Shown: one piece after another, positions 42,657 through 51,292 of the stretch | Layout: every line of letters starts with the position of its first letter | Numbering within the stretch: the stretch's first letter is position 1 | NCBI GenBank assembly: GCA_963724135.1 | Contig: CAVRTA010000006.1 | Location: forward strand, 1,425,795-1,489,794 | Length of the DNA stretch: 64,000 bases | Source: DATLGB01 sp963724135 | GTDB taxonomy: Bacteria; Actinomycetota; Thermoleophilia; Solirubrobacterales; Solirubrobacteraceae | Reading direction: 5' to 3' | Translations under genes and position numbers: made by a program | The notes under the pieces: model-generated | Databases searched by the model: none | The model's input: only the letters and a program-made list of their open reading frames with translations | What the model was told of the DNA's origin: nothing

Positions 42657-43225
42657 GCCGGGACGTGCCTGCGCGCGCCCAGCACCAGCAGCCGCAGCGC
42701 CGCCGGATCGAGCTCTGAGAACGAGATCCGCTTCCCGGCGCGTGACTGGACCCGCAGCTCGCCGACCTTGCGCCGGGGCCGCCGCAGGCGCCCCGCGACC
42801 GCGGCGACCTCGCGCCAGCGCAGGTAGCGGATGCGGTCGGTGGGTGCGTCGTCGCGCAGCCAGAGGAGCCGCTGGTCGGTGAGCGCGAGCCGCACCCGGA
42901 ACGAGTCCCAGGTCGCAGCGTCGGTCACGACGACGACCTCCTCGCCGGGCTCGAGCGCGCCGGCCAGCTCGGCTCCCAGGGCACGTCGCACGTCGGCGGG
43001 CGGACGGGGCGGCCGCGGCACCGGCGCCGGCGCTCGCCGCAGCATCTCGTACTGGCTGTCGCGCAGCAGGGAGTAGGCGGCGTTGATCTCGGCCATCCTC
43101 AGCGCCGCGGCCTCGTCCCCCGGGCGGTGGTCGGGGTGGAAGCGCTTGGCCAGCCTGCGGTAGGCGGCGTTGATCGCCTCCTCGTCCGCATCGGCGGAGA
43201 CGCCGAGCACCGCATGCGGGTCCAT
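42653..43225 (-). CDS. J-domain protein with C-terminal PH-like domain
   Basis: A 190-residue protein from ATG 43225 (DPHAVLGVSADADEEAINAA). The J domain (1-65) has the Hsp70-activating HPD in RFHPDHRPGDEAAALRM. After a Pro linker (PAPVPRPPRPPADV) comes a ~100-residue beta-rich domain (LEPGEEVVVVTDAATWDSFR, RLALTDQRLLWLRDDAPTDR, ISFSELDPAAL) that looks like a bacterial PH domain (bPH). No zinc finger or client domain is present. It would recruit DnaK to a specific place, possibly the membrane, but the target is unknown. Four-base overlap with the dehydratase gene downstream. Confidence 0.82.
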   Translation of the reverse strand: MDPHAVLGVSADADEEAINAAYRRLAKRFHPDHRPGDEAAALRMAEINAAYSLLRDSQYEMLRRAPAPVPRPPRPPADVRRALGAELAGALEPGEEVVVVTDAATWDSFRVRLALTDQRLLWLRDDAPTDRIRYLRWREVAAVAGRLRRPRRKVGELRVQSRAGKRISFSELDPAALRLLVLGARRHVPA

Positions 43226-43295
43226 GGGCGCGCACGGTAGAGGCTCCGAGCACATGCGGTCAGGACCGGTCCTCGATGTGTGCGACCATGTCGCC

Positions 43296-44243
43296 ATGGT
43301 CCAGACCTCGGCCCGCCTGCTCGCTCTGCTCTCGCTGCTCCAGCAGCGCCGCGAGTGGAGCGGCCCCGAGCTCGCGCGCCGGCTCGAGGTCGGCCCGCGC
43401 ACGATCCGCCGCGACGTCGACAAGCTGCGCCAGCTCGGCTATCCGATCGCGGCCGCGCCGGGCATCGCCGGTGGCTACCGGCTCGGTGCCGGGGCCGAGA
43501 TGCCGCCGCTGCTGCTCGACGACGCCGAGGCGGTCGCCGTCGCCGTCGGCCTGCGCAGCGCCGCCTCGGGATCGATCTCCGGCATCGAGGAGACGTCCGT
43601 TCGGGCCCTCGCGAAGCTCGAGCAGATCCTCCCCGACCGGCTGCGCCGGCGCGTGCGGGCTCTCGGCGATGCGACCTCGGCGTTCCAGGTCGAGGGCCCG
43701 CGCATCGACGCCGAGGAGCTCGCCCGGATCGCCGCGGCGTGCCGCGACGGGATGCGCCTGCGCTTCGCCTACACCGCCAAGGACGGGGTCGCGACCGAGC
43801 GCGACGTCGAGCCGGCGGCGATCGTGCATTCGGGCTGGCGCTGGTACCTGGTCGCCTTCGACCGCGACCGCTCCGACTGGCGCACGTTCCGCGTCGATCG
43901 CATCGAGGGCGGCGTGCAGACCGCAGGGAGGGGCGAGCGCCGTGAGGTTCCCGGCGGCGACGCCGCCGCCTACGTCAAGCAGCAGATCCGCGCCGAGCCG
44001 GCGGACGCCCCGCCGGGCCGCATCCGCGTGCACGCCTCCGCCGGCCTGATCGGCGGGCGCGTCCCCGACCGCTACGCGACCGTCGAGCCCGATGGCGCCG
44101 ACGCCTGCATCGTCACGACGCGCGGCGCGTGGTCGCGGCCGTTCCTGGTCTGGATGGCGATGCTCGACGTCGACATGACCGTGCTCGACCCGCCGGAGCT
44201 CGTGGACGAGGCCGAGACGGTCGTCAGGCGCCTCGCCGCATAG
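43296..44243 (+). CDS. WYL-domain transcriptional regulator
   Basis: A 315-residue protein with an N-terminal winged HTH of the DeoR/HTH_11 type (SARLLALLSLLQQRREWSGP, ELARRLEVGPRTIRRDVDKL, LGYPIAAAPGIAGGYRLG) and a central WYL domain (AIVHSGWRWYLVAFDRDRSD, WRTFRVDRIEG), followed by a WCX-like C-terminal domain. WYL regulators sense nucleotides or single-stranded nucleic acid in DNA-damage and defence contexts, but many act as ordinary metabolic repressors. It is divergent from the J-domain gene and 10 bases before a deazaflavin reductase gene that is its likely target. Confidence 0.9.
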   Translation: MVQTSARLLALLSLLQQRREWSGPELARRLEVGPRTIRRDVDKLRQLGYPIAAAPGIAGGYRLGAGAEMPPLLLDDAEAVAVAVGLRSAASGSISGIEETSVRALAKLEQILPDRLRRRVRALGDATSAFQVEGPRIDAEELARIAAACRDGMRLRFAYTAKDGVATERDVEPAAIVHSGWRWYLVAFDRDRSDWRTFRVDRIEGGVQTAGRGERREVPGGDAAAYVKQQIRAEPADAPPGRIRVHASAGLIGGRVPDRYATVEPDGADACIVTTRGAWSRPFLVWMAMLDVDMTVLDPPELVDEAETVVRRLAA

Positions 44244-44253
44244 GCTGGCGGCC

Positions 44254-44670
44254 ATGAGCAACGAGGACCTGTTCGGCGACGAGCACGTGCGCGTCTACCG
44301 CGCGACCGGCGGGGAGCGCGGCTACTACTGGCGGCGCGAGAGCACGATCCTGCTGCTGACGTCGAAGGGCCGCAAGAGCGGCACCGAGCGCACGCACGCG
44401 CTGATCTTCACGTACGACGGCGACAACCTCGTCATCGTCGCGTCGCGCGGTGGCTCGGACGAGCATCCGGGCTGGTACCTGAACCTGATGGCCGACCCCG
44501 AGCCGAAGGTGCAGGTCAAGGACGAGGTCTTCACGGTCCGGCCCCGTGTGGCCGAGGGCGACGAGCGCGAGCGGCTGTGGAAGCAGATGGCGGAGGTGTG
44601 GCCCGACTACGACGCCTACCAGCAGCGCACCGACCGCGAGATCCCCGTCGTGGTGCTCGAGCGGTCCTGA
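44254..44670 (+). CDS. F420-dependent nitroreductase-like protein (DDN family) (1)
   Basis: A 138-residue split-barrel protein with TSKGRKSGTERTHALIFTYD, VIVASRGGSDEHPGWYLNLM and YDAYQQRTDREIPVVVLE, the standard deazaflavin-dependent nitroreductase (DDN) landmarks. Such enzymes use F420H2 to reduce quinones or other substrates. It lies between the WYL regulator gene and an epimerase gene 2 bases downstream. A second copy is at 45705-46193 on the other strand. Substrate unknown. Confidence 0.9.
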   Translation: MSNEDLFGDEHVRVYRATGGERGYYWRRESTILLLTSKGRKSGTERTHALIFTYDGDNLVIVASRGGSDEHPGWYLNLMADPEPKVQVKDEVFTVRPRVAEGDERERLWKQMAEVWPDYDAYQQRTDREIPVVVLERS

Positions 44671-44671
44671 C

Positions 44672-45730
44672 GTGGGGACCGCGCTCGTCACCGGCTTCCC
44701 CGGCTTCATCGGCCGCCGGCTCGTGCGCACCCTGCTGGCCGAGCACCCCGAGGACGCCGTCGTCGCGCTCGTCGAGCCGCGCATGGCCCAGCCGGCGCGC
44801 GAACTCGCGGCGCAGCTGGACTCCAAGCGGCTCGAGGTCCTCGAGGGGGACATCACCGAGCGCCGGCTGGGCCTGTCCGAGCGCGACTGGAACCGTCTCA
44901 CCGGCTCGGTCACCCATGTCTTCCATCTCGCCGCGGTCTACGACCTCGCCGTGCCCTCCGAGGCCGCCCAGCGCGTCAACGTGGACGGCACCGGCAACGT
45001 GCTCGAGCTCTGCCAGGCGGCGAAGCGGCTCGACCGGCTCGCGTACGTGAGCACCGCGTACGTCGCGGGCGACCGCCACGGCGTCGTCTACGAGCACGAG
45101 CTCGCGCTCGGCCAGGGCTTCAAGAATCACTACGAGTCGACGAAGTTCCAGGCCGAGGTGTGGGTGCGCGAGCTGATGGCCCGGATCCCGACGACGATCC
45201 TGCGCCCGGCCATCGTCGTCGGCGACTCGCAGACCGGCGAGACGGAGAAGTTCGACGGCCCGTACTACCTGCTGCGCGTGATCGCGCGCGCCGCGAAGCT
45301 GGGCCGCCCGGTCCCGCAGTTCGGCAAGGCGGAGGCGTCGTTCAACGTCGTGCCGGTCGACTTCGTCGTCGCCGCGATCGCCAGGGCCGCCTACCTGCCC
45401 GAGGCCGCGGGCGAGACGCTGCACCTCGTCGATCCCGAGCCCAGCTCCACGCGCGAGCTCGTCCGCGCGCTCAGCGAGGCCTACTGGGGCCGGCCGCCCA
45501 AGGGGCGCCTCCCGCCGTCCCTGGTCGCCAACAGCATGCGCCTGCGCTGGGTGCGCGAGCTGTTCTCGGGTGCCCCGCGCGAGTCGATCGTCTACCTCAA
45601 CCACACGGTCGCGTTCGACACCCGCCGCGCCGTCGACATCCTCGGCCCGCACGGCTTGGCGCCGCCGAGCTTCGACACCTATGTCGGCGCGATGGTGCGC
45701 TACTTCAAGGCGAACGAGGAGCGCAGATGA
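44672..45730 (+). CDS. Extended SDR / NAD-dependent epimerase family protein
   Basis: A 352-residue protein from GTG 44672. The N-terminal Rossmann loop is ALVTGFPGFIGRRLVRTLL; other marks are HVFHLAAVYDLAVP, VNVDGTGNVLELC, YVSTAYVAGDRHG and the catalytic YxxxK in NHYESTKFQAEVWV. It resembles fatty-acyl-reductase or thioester-reductase SDRs as well as sugar epimerases; the LxxVSTAYVAG text favours the former, though no carrier domain is present. It starts 2 bases after the DDN gene. The 3' end overlaps the convergent second DDN gene by 26 bases. Confidence 0.85.
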   Translation: MGTALVTGFPGFIGRRLVRTLLAEHPEDAVVALVEPRMAQPARELAAQLDSKRLEVLEGDITERRLGLSERDWNRLTGSVTHVFHLAAVYDLAVPSEAAQRVNVDGTGNVLELCQAAKRLDRLAYVSTAYVAGDRHGVVYEHELALGQGFKNHYESTKFQAEVWVRELMARIPTTILRPAIVVGDSQTGETEKFDGPYYLLRVIARAAKLGRPVPQFGKAEASFNVVPVDFVVAAIARAAYLPEAAGETLHLVDPEPSSTRELVRALSEAYWGRPPKGRLPPSLVANSMRLRWVRELFSGAPRESIVYLNHTVAFDTRRAVDILGPHGLAPPSFDTYVGAMVRYFKANEERR

Positions 45731-46193
45731 TCACCGGGATCTCGCGCTCGGTGCGCTTCTGGTAGTCCCCGTAGCCGGGGTACATGTCGACGATCCGCGG
45801 CCACAGTGCGGCCCGCTCCTGCCCCGTCGCCTGGCGCGCGGCCATCGGCTCGCGCCTCCCGTTGCGCTCGATCTCGATGTCGGGGTGCGCCTTGAGGTTG
45901 AAGTACCAGGCCGGGCTCTTCGGCGCGCCGCCGTACGAGGCGATGAGCACGACACGCTGGTCGTCGGGCAGGTAGGTCAGCGGCGTCTCGCGCGCCTGGC
46001 CCGACTTGGCCCCGCGGTGATGCAGGATGCACAGCGGCGCGCCGTCGAAGTTCCCTAACCAACGTCCGCCGGACCTGCGGTAGGCCCACATGTGGAGGCG
46101 CGTGAGCTGCTTCCAGACCTTGAACTGAAACGACCCGGGCGGCGGCGGGGCGCTCGCCGTCGACAGCCGTCCCCAGAACCCCTTCTCCGCCAT
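45705..46193 (-). CDS. F420-dependent nitroreductase-like protein (DDN family) (2)
   Basis: A 162-residue DDN-type split barrel with a longer, Pro-rich N-terminus (STASAPPPPGSFQFKVWKQL), ILHHRGAKSGQARETPLTYL, SYGGAPKSPAWYFNLKAHPD and YGDYQKRTEREIPVIICAP. It is about 40 % alike copy 1 by eye. The gene lies 10 bases downstream of pyk on the same strand and is convergent with the SDR gene. Its presence beside copy 1 suggests an ancestral duplication around the SDR gene. Confidence 0.88.
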   Translation of the reverse strand: MAEKGFWGRLSTASAPPPPGSFQFKVWKQLTRLHMWAYRRSGGRWLGNFDGAPLCILHHRGAKSGQARETPLTYLPDDQRVVLIASYGGAPKSPAWYFNLKAHPDIEIERNGRREPMAARQATGQERAALWPRIVDMYPGYGDYQKRTEREIPVIICAPRSP

Positions 46194-46202
46194 GCGCGGA
46201 CC

Positions 46203-47603
46203 CTACGGGATCTCGCGGACCATGATCAGGCTCGTCGCGCCGGGGGTGCCTGTGCGTCGGCCCGCGGTGAGCACGACCTGGGCGCCGCTGTCGAGGCCCG
46301 CCACGCCACCGGCGCAGACCAACGCGTCCTCGACCATCTCCTCGACCGTGTCGGCGACTTCCATGCGCCCGACGAGCACGCCCCACTCGAGCGCGAGCTG
46401 GTTGGCGATCTGCTCGTCGTGAACGAGTGCGACGATCGGGCGGGGAGACCGGTACTTGGCGCACGCGCGCGCGCCGCCGCCGGTCGCCGACGGGATCACC
46501 AGCGCGGCGCAGTCGAGGTCGTCGGCGAGTTCGACGGCTGCGTGCAGCACCGACGCGGCGGCGCTGTCGTGGTCGGTGACGCGGCAGCGGCCGTGGATGA
46601 CCGGCGCCGCCTCTGCGGCCAGCGCGATCTCGGCCATCGCCCGCACGGCCTCCACGGGGAACTCGCCCACGCCCGTCTCCGCCGACAGCATCACCGCCGA
46701 CGTGCCGTCGATGACCGCGTTGGCCACGTCCGCCGCCTCGGCGCGCGTCGGCTCGGCGGCATGGATCATCGACTCGAGCATCTGCGTCGCCGTGATCACC
46801 GTCTTGCCGAGCTGCGTGGCGCGGTCGATCGCGTCCTTCTGCATCAGGGGCACGCGCGCGACGCCGGCCTCGACCCCGTAGTCGCCGCGCGCGACCATGA
46901 TGCCGTCGGTGACGGCGAGGATCTCGTCGAGGTGCTCGTAGGCCTCGACCTTCTCGATCTTGGCGATCGTGCGAGCCCGGCTGCCGTGCGCGCGCAGCCG
47001 GTCGCGCAGGTCCTCGACGTCGGCGGCCGAGCGCACGAAGCTCAGGGCGACGAAGTCGGCGTTGCACTCGGCGGCGAGCGCCAGGTCAGAGACGTCCTTG
47101 TCGGTCAGCGCGGGCAGGTTGGGGCGGGCATAGGTGACGTTGATGCCCTTGCGCGAGGAAAGCGGGCCCGCGACCAAGGTCCGTGCTTCGACCCGGTTGC
47201 CGGCGATGGACTCGACGGAGAAGCGGGGCATCCCGTCCCCGATGACGATCTGCGAGCGCTCGGTGACCAGCGCGGCGAAGTCGGCGAAGTCGACGGCGAT
47301 GGCGCCGTCGGCCGCCGCGCCCGCCGGCGCGAAGGTCACCTCGTCACCGGGTCGCACGTGGCGCTGCGCGGTATCGGCGGACAGCCGCAGCTTCGGCCCC
47401 TGCAGGTCGAACAGGACGCCGAGCGAACGGCCGGCGCGCGCGGCGGCGTCCCGCACCGCCTGCGAGCGGGCGCGCTGGTCGTCGGCGGTCCCGTGCGAGC
47501 AGTTCACGCGCACGCAGTCGACTCCGGCAGCGAGCAGGGCGTCGAGCACCTCAGGGGATTCGCTGGCCGGACCGAGGGTGGCGACGATCTTCGTCCGGCG
47601 CAT
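46203..47603 (-). CDS. pyk: Pyruvate kinase
   Basis: Last step of glycolysis: phosphoenolpyruvate + ADP to pyruvate + ATP. 466 residues from ATG 47603. Motifs: RRTKIVATLGPASESPEVLD, VRVNCSHGT (usually RxNFSHG), FDLQGPKLR, the signature AKIEKVEAYEHLDEILAVTD followed by GIMVARGDYGVE (usually ARGDLGVE), and VITATQMLESM. A C-terminal domain with PSATGGGARACAKYRSPRPI (nucleotide/regulatory side) is present. The Phe to Cys and Leu to Tyr changes are next to, not in, catalytic positions. It shares one base with the sulfotransferase stop (TGATG). Confidence 0.95.
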   Translation of the reverse strand: MRRTKIVATLGPASESPEVLDALLAAGVDCVRVNCSHGTADDQRARSQAVRDAAARAGRSLGVLFDLQGPKLRLSADTAQRHVRPGDEVTFAPAGAAADGAIAVDFADFAALVTERSQIVIGDGMPRFSVESIAGNRVEARTLVAGPLSSRKGINVTYARPNLPALTDKDVSDLALAAECNADFVALSFVRSAADVEDLRDRLRAHGSRARTIAKIEKVEAYEHLDEILAVTDGIMVARGDYGVEAGVARVPLMQKDAIDRATQLGKTVITATQMLESMIHAAEPTRAEAADVANAVIDGTSAVMLSAETGVGEFPVEAVRAMAEIALAAEAAPVIHGRCRVTDHDSAAASVLHAAVELADDLDCAALVIPSATGGGARACAKYRSPRPIVALVHDEQIANQLALEWGVLVGRMEVADTVEEMVEDALVCAGGVAGLDSGAQVVLTAGRRTGTPGATSLIMVREIP

Positions 47604-48367
47604 CACGCCCGAACCTTGGCGAAGTTCGGCCAAAGAGACAAGTCGAGGTCTCCGACGAGATCCGCCAGCGCCTCGATCTCGGGGTCGAGCGCCAGGTGCA
47701 GCGCGGTCAGCAGGTCCGGCCACAGCTCGTCCTTGTGCGGCGCCATCGAGCGCCCCCGCAGGCCCGCGACGTCCTCAGGGACGTGGTCGTCGACACCGAG
47801 GTAGGCGAGCGTGCGCCGGTACTGGCCCACCGGGTCGGCCACGCAGCGCTCGTACTGGAGCACGAGCACCTGCTCGGGCGGGAACAGCTCGCGCAGGCGG
47901 CGGACCTGCGTCCCGTAGCGGCCGCGCTCGATCGCGTCGCTGGAGATCAGGGCGCGCCGCCGGTCCGGCCCGCGGAAGGCGCGGTGCACCACGCCGGAGC
48001 GGTAGCGCTCGATCGGGTCGCGCAGCAGGACGAGCAGCTTCGCGTCCGGTGCCGCGCGGCGCAGCAGGCGCACCGTCCACGGGTCGCCCATGTAGCGCGG
48101 GGTCCACTCGCCCGCGATCTGCTTCCTGCGCCGCCGGAACAGCGCGTGGTACTCGCCGATGTGCTGCTCGGTCATCTCCTCGCCGCCGAAGCGGTCGAAG
48201 AAGTGCAGTTCCTTGCGCCGGCCACGCGGCGGGCGGATCTGCGGATGGCTGAGCAGCAGGTCGAACCACCACGTCGTGCCCGAGCGCTGCGCGCCGACCC
48301 CGATGAAATCGGGGGGTCCCGTGACGATCTTGGCAGGCACCGTTGAACGGCGAACGGTATCCGTCAA
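47603..48367 (-). CDS. Sulfotransferase family protein
   Basis: A 254-residue PAPS-dependent sulfotransferase. The 5'-phosphosulfate loop is FIGVGAQRSGTTWWFDLLLS, followed by PPRGRRKELHFFDRF, and the 3'-phosphate motif in KLLVLLRDPIERYRSGVVHR. TTG 48367 is the longest start; GTG 48340 (VPAKIVTGPPDF) is equally good. Substrates could be glycans or lipids at the envelope. Overlap by one base with pyk, an unrelated glycolytic gene, shows only close packing. PAPS synthesis genes are not in the window. Confidence 0.85.
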   Translation of the reverse strand: MTDTVRRSTVPAKIVTGPPDFIGVGAQRSGTTWWFDLLLSHPQIRPPRGRRKELHFFDRFGGEEMTEQHIGEYHALFRRRRKQIAGEWTPRYMGDPWTVRLLRRAAPDAKLLVLLRDPIERYRSGVVHRAFRGPDRRRALISSDAIERGRYGTQVRRLRELFPPEQVLVLQYERCVADPVGQYRRTLAYLGVDDHVPEDVAGLRGRSMAPHKDELWPDLLTALHLALDPEIEALADLVGDLDLSLWPNFAKVRA

Positions 48368-48415
48368 ACGTCCAGCACCGTGACTTTGGGCCCTCCGATG
48401 TGTCTAGAGGGCACA

Positions 48416-48874
48416 ATGACCAAGCACTCTCTCCTGGCCGGCGGCGCCGTTGTGGCCGTGGCCCTCATTCCAGGCGGCGCTGAGGCGAAGAAGCCGAAGC
48501 CCTCGAAGTACTGCGCACCGAAGACCGTCGGCTTCAAGGCGCGCGGTGTCTTCGTCAGCGGCAACATGGTCCAGTCCCAGGGCGCAGACACCGCGAAGCG
48601 TCGCGACGACCGCTACAACGGCGAGTTCTTCGTCAACGTCCGGAAGGCCAACCACGGCGCCCCCAAGGGCGAGCAGCAGTACCTGTTCGAGAACGCGCGC
48701 GTGAAGTTCAAGCCGCGCTCGGACACGACCCCCGATGCCGGCGACCGCGTCCATGTCTTCGGCAGGCTGACGAAGGTCCGCGGCAGGCGCTGTGGAGACC
48801 CGAGCACCCACGTCAGCAAGGTGCGCCGGATCCACATCAAGGCGAAGCGCGCCGCGCAGCGGGTCAAGCCGTAA
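48416..48874 (+). CDS. Small secreted basic protein
   Basis: A 152-residue protein with a signal peptide (KHSLLAGGAVVAVALIPGGAEA) and a basic mature part (KKPKPSKYCAPKTVGFKARG, VFVSGNMVQSQ, VHVFGRLTKVRGRRCGDPST, KVRRIHIKAKRAAQRVKP) with two Cys. The beta-strand pattern suggests an OB-like or nucleic-acid/anion-binding fold, but I do not recognise a family. The ribosome site GAGGG is the right arm of a 6-bp hairpin (48390-48395 with 48407-48412) ending 4 bases before the ATG, so translation may be modulated. Its 3' end overlaps the convergent cystathionine gene by 11 bases. Confidence 0.65.
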   Translation: MTKHSLLAGGAVVAVALIPGGAEAKKPKPSKYCAPKTVGFKARGVFVSGNMVQSQGADTAKRRDDRYNGEFFVNVRKANHGAPKGEQQYLFENARVKFKPRSDTTPDAGDRVHVFGRLTKVRGRRCGDPSTHVSKVRRIHIKAKRAAQRVKP

Positions 48875-49931
48875 GCGCCTGCTCGAGGTCGGCGACGAGG
48901 TCGTCGCCGTCCTCGATGCCGCACGACAGGCGCACCAGGTCGGGGGGGACCGCAGCCGCGGACCCCTCGACCGACTGGTGCGTCATCGCCTGCGGCACCT
49001 CGATCAGCGACTCGACGCCGCCGAGGGACTCGGCGAGCGAGAAGATCCTGGTCGCCGCCGCGATCTCCGCCGCGCGGGGATGGCGGAACGAGACCATGCC
49101 GCCGAAGCCGGGGTAGAAGACCTCCTCCACGCCTTCGGCGAACGCGAGCAGGTCGGCGCAGCGCCGGCCGTTGACCCCGTGCGCCTCCATGCGCAGGTGC
49201 AGCGTGCGCAGCCCGCGGTGCACGAGGAAGCAGTCCAGCGGGCCGGGCACGGCCCCGACCGCGTTCTGCACGAAGCGCACCTGCTCGTGCAGCGCCTCGT
49301 CGGCGACGACGACCGCGCCGCCCACGGCGTCGGAGTGCCCTCCCAGGTACTTCGTCGTCGAATGCACGACCGCCCCGGCGCCGAGCTCGAGCGGGCGCTG
49401 GTTGACCGGGGTGGCGAAGGTGTTGTCGACGGCGACGAGGGCGTCACCGGCCCTTGACACGACGCCGGCGACGTCGATCGTCTTGAGCGTGGGGTTGGTG
49501 GGCGTCTCGACCCAGACGAGCTTCGTCTGCGGCCGGACCGCGGCCTCGACGGCATCGAGGTCGCGCTGGTCGACGATCGTGTACTCGAGGCCCCAGCGCG
49601 CCAGGACCTTGTCGACGAGCCGGTAGGTCCCTCCGTAGAGGTCATCGGGGATGACCGCGTGGTCGCCGGCGTTGCAGTGCGCCGTGATCAGGGCGTGCTC
49701 GGCGGCCATGCCGGAGCTGAACGCGCTCGCCAGCCCGCCCTCGAGGTCGCCCAGCGCGGTCTCGAGCGCCGCCCGCGTCGGGTTCGCCGAGCGCGAGTAG
49801 TCGTAGTCCTCCACGAACTCGCCGGGTGCGGGCTGGACGTACGTCGTCGCCTGGTGGATCGCGGGCACGACCCCGCGCGTGTAGGGGTCCGGCTCGAGGC
49901 CGGCATGAACGACGCGCGTGCCGAACTTCAT
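48864..49931 (-). CDS. Cystathionine gamma-lyase/synthase family PLP enzyme
   Basis: A 355-residue Cys/Met metabolism PLP enzyme. TRGVVPAIHQATTYVQPAPG and YDYSRSANPTRAALETALGD at the N-terminus, AFSSGMAAEHALI, VWVETPTNPTLKTIDVAGV, and the PLP lysine in VVHSTTKYLGGHSDAVGG (S-x-T-K). C-terminal SFRHPRAAEI and SLGGVESLIEVPQAMTH are the family marks. Next to cystathionine beta-synthase (four-base ATGA overlap), gamma-lyase for reverse transsulfuration (cystathionine to cysteine) is the better call, but gamma-synthase cannot be excluded by reading. Confidence 0.9.
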   Translation of the reverse strand: MKFGTRVVHAGLEPDPYTRGVVPAIHQATTYVQPAPGEFVEDYDYSRSANPTRAALETALGDLEGGLASAFSSGMAAEHALITAHCNAGDHAVIPDDLYGGTYRLVDKVLARWGLEYTIVDQRDLDAVEAAVRPQTKLVWVETPTNPTLKTIDVAGVVSRAGDALVAVDNTFATPVNQRPLELGAGAVVHSTTKYLGGHSDAVGGAVVVADEALHEQVRFVQNAVGAVPGPLDCFLVHRGLRTLHLRMEAHGVNGRRCADLLAFAEGVEEVFYPGFGGMVSFRHPRAAEIAAATRIFSLAESLGGVESLIEVPQAMTHQSVEGSAAAVPPDLVRLSCGIEDGDDLVADLEQALTA

Positions 49932-51256
49932 CCGGCCAGTGCCTCCAGCAGGTCCGACCGCGTGACGATCCCGACCGGCCTCCCGTTGTCGACCACGGTC
50001 AGCGCCGAGCCGGGCCCGGCGAGCGCCTCGATGGCGCCGCGCACCGTGTCGTCGACGCCGACGGTCTCGAACGGCGGGTCCATCACGTCGGCGGCCTGGG
50101 CGTCGAGCACGTCCGGGTCGGCCATCGCGCGCCGCAGCAGCCCCCGCTCCCCGATCGAGCCCACGATCGCGTCGTGATCGCGCGACATCACCACGAGCTG
50201 GGAGACCTGGTGGTCGTGCATCAGGGCGACCGCCTCGCGCGCCGGCCGGTCCATGTCGATCGCGACGAAGGCCGGCTCCATCACCTCGCCGATCGCGAGC
50301 TCGGTCGAGCGCGGCAGAAAGCCGTGCTGGCGCATCCACTGGTCGTTGAAGACCTTCGACAGGTAGGCGCGGCCGCCGTCGGGCAGGATCACCACGACCA
50401 GCTTGGACTCGTCGAGGCCGCGCGCCACCTCGACGGCGGCGTGCGCCGCGAGCCCGCACGAGCCGCCGACCAGCAGCGCCTCGGTCTGGGCGAGCCGGCG
50501 GGTGGTCAGGAACGAGTCGCGATCCGAGACGGTGACGTACCGGTCGACGGTGCTCGGGTCGAAGGTGGCCGGCCAGAAGTCCTCGCCGACGCCCTCGACC
50601 AGATACGGCTTGACCTCGTCGCTGGAGTAGATCGAGCCGACCGGGTCGGCGCCGATCACCTCGATCTCGGGGTTGCGCTCCTTGAGGTAGCGCGCGCAGC
50701 CCGTGATCGTCCCGCCCGTCCCGACGCCGGCCACGAAGTGCGTGATCCGCCCCTCGGTCTGCTCCCAGATCTCCGGGCCGGTGGTGTCGTAGTGCGTCTG
50801 CGGGTTGGCTGGGTTGGCGTACTGGTTGGGCTGGAAGCCGCCGGTCTCCTCGGTCAGCCGGTCGGCGACCCGGTAGTAGGCCTCCGGCGAGTCCGGGTCG
50901 ACGTTCGTCGGGCACACGACCACCTCGGCGCCGTACGCGCGTAACAGGTCGATCTTCTCGCGCGACATCTTGTCCGGCATCACCGCGATCACGCGATAGC
51001 CCTTCAGCCGCGCGGCGATCGCCAGGCCCGTGCCGGTGTTGCCCGACGTCGGCTCGACGATCGTGCCGCCCGGCTTCAGGCGCCCGTCGCGCTCGGCCGC
51101 CTCGATCATCCGCAGCGCGACGCGGTCCTTGATCGAGCCGCCCGGGTTGAAGACCTCGACCTTCGCGACGAGCTGGCAGCGCAGCTCGGGCTCGAGACGG
51201 CTGAGGCGCACCAGCGGCGTGTCGCCGACGGTGTCCAGGATCGAGTCGAGGATCAC
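49928..51256 (-). CDS. cbs: Cystathionine beta-synthase
   Basis: A 442-residue PLP enzyme with C-terminal CBS pair. Catalytic domain: DTVGDTPLVRLSRL, PLP lysine in VFNPGGSIKDRVALRMIEAA, EPTSGNTGTGLAIAARLKGY, VAGVGTGGTITGCARYLKER (phosphate loop) and ALLVGGSCGLAAHAAVEVAR. Residues ~320-442 are two CBS motifs (IGEVMEPAFVAIDMDRPARE; ADVMDPPFETVGVDDTVRGA) that may bind S-adenosylmethionine. It condenses serine and homocysteine to cystathionine for cysteine synthesis. GTG start; a perfect 8-bp hairpin covers the usual ribosome-site position just upstream, which may control its translation. No SAM riboswitch was seen. Confidence 0.95.
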   Translation of the reverse strand: MILDSILDTVGDTPLVRLSRLEPELRCQLVAKVEVFNPGGSIKDRVALRMIEAAERDGRLKPGGTIVEPTSGNTGTGLAIAARLKGYRVIAVMPDKMSREKIDLLRAYGAEVVVCPTNVDPDSPEAYYRVADRLTEETGGFQPNQYANPANPQTHYDTTGPEIWEQTEGRITHFVAGVGTGGTITGCARYLKERNPEIEVIGADPVGSIYSSDEVKPYLVEGVGEDFWPATFDPSTVDRYVTVSDRDSFLTTRRLAQTEALLVGGSCGLAAHAAVEVARGLDESKLVVVILPDGGRAYLSKVFNDQWMRQHGFLPRSTELAIGEVMEPAFVAIDMDRPAREAVALMHDHQVSQLVVMSRDHDAIVGSIGERGLLRRAMADPDVLDAQAADVMDPPFETVGVDDTVRGAIEALAGPGSALTVVDNGRPVGIVTRSDLLEALAG

Positions 51257-51259
51257 GTA

Positions 51260-51280
51260 GCGCGATCGTACAGATCGCGC
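51260..51280 (-). promoter_or_regulatory. Hairpin at the 5' end of cbs
   Basis: gcgcgatc (51260-51267) pairs perfectly with gatcgcgc (51273-51280) around a 5-base loop. It ends 4 bases before the cbs GTG and no Shine-Dalgarno is visible. It can be the terminator of the truncated LuxR remnant upstream or a translational control element for cbs. Confidence 0.5.
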
Positions 51281-51292
51281 GACCGGCGCCGA

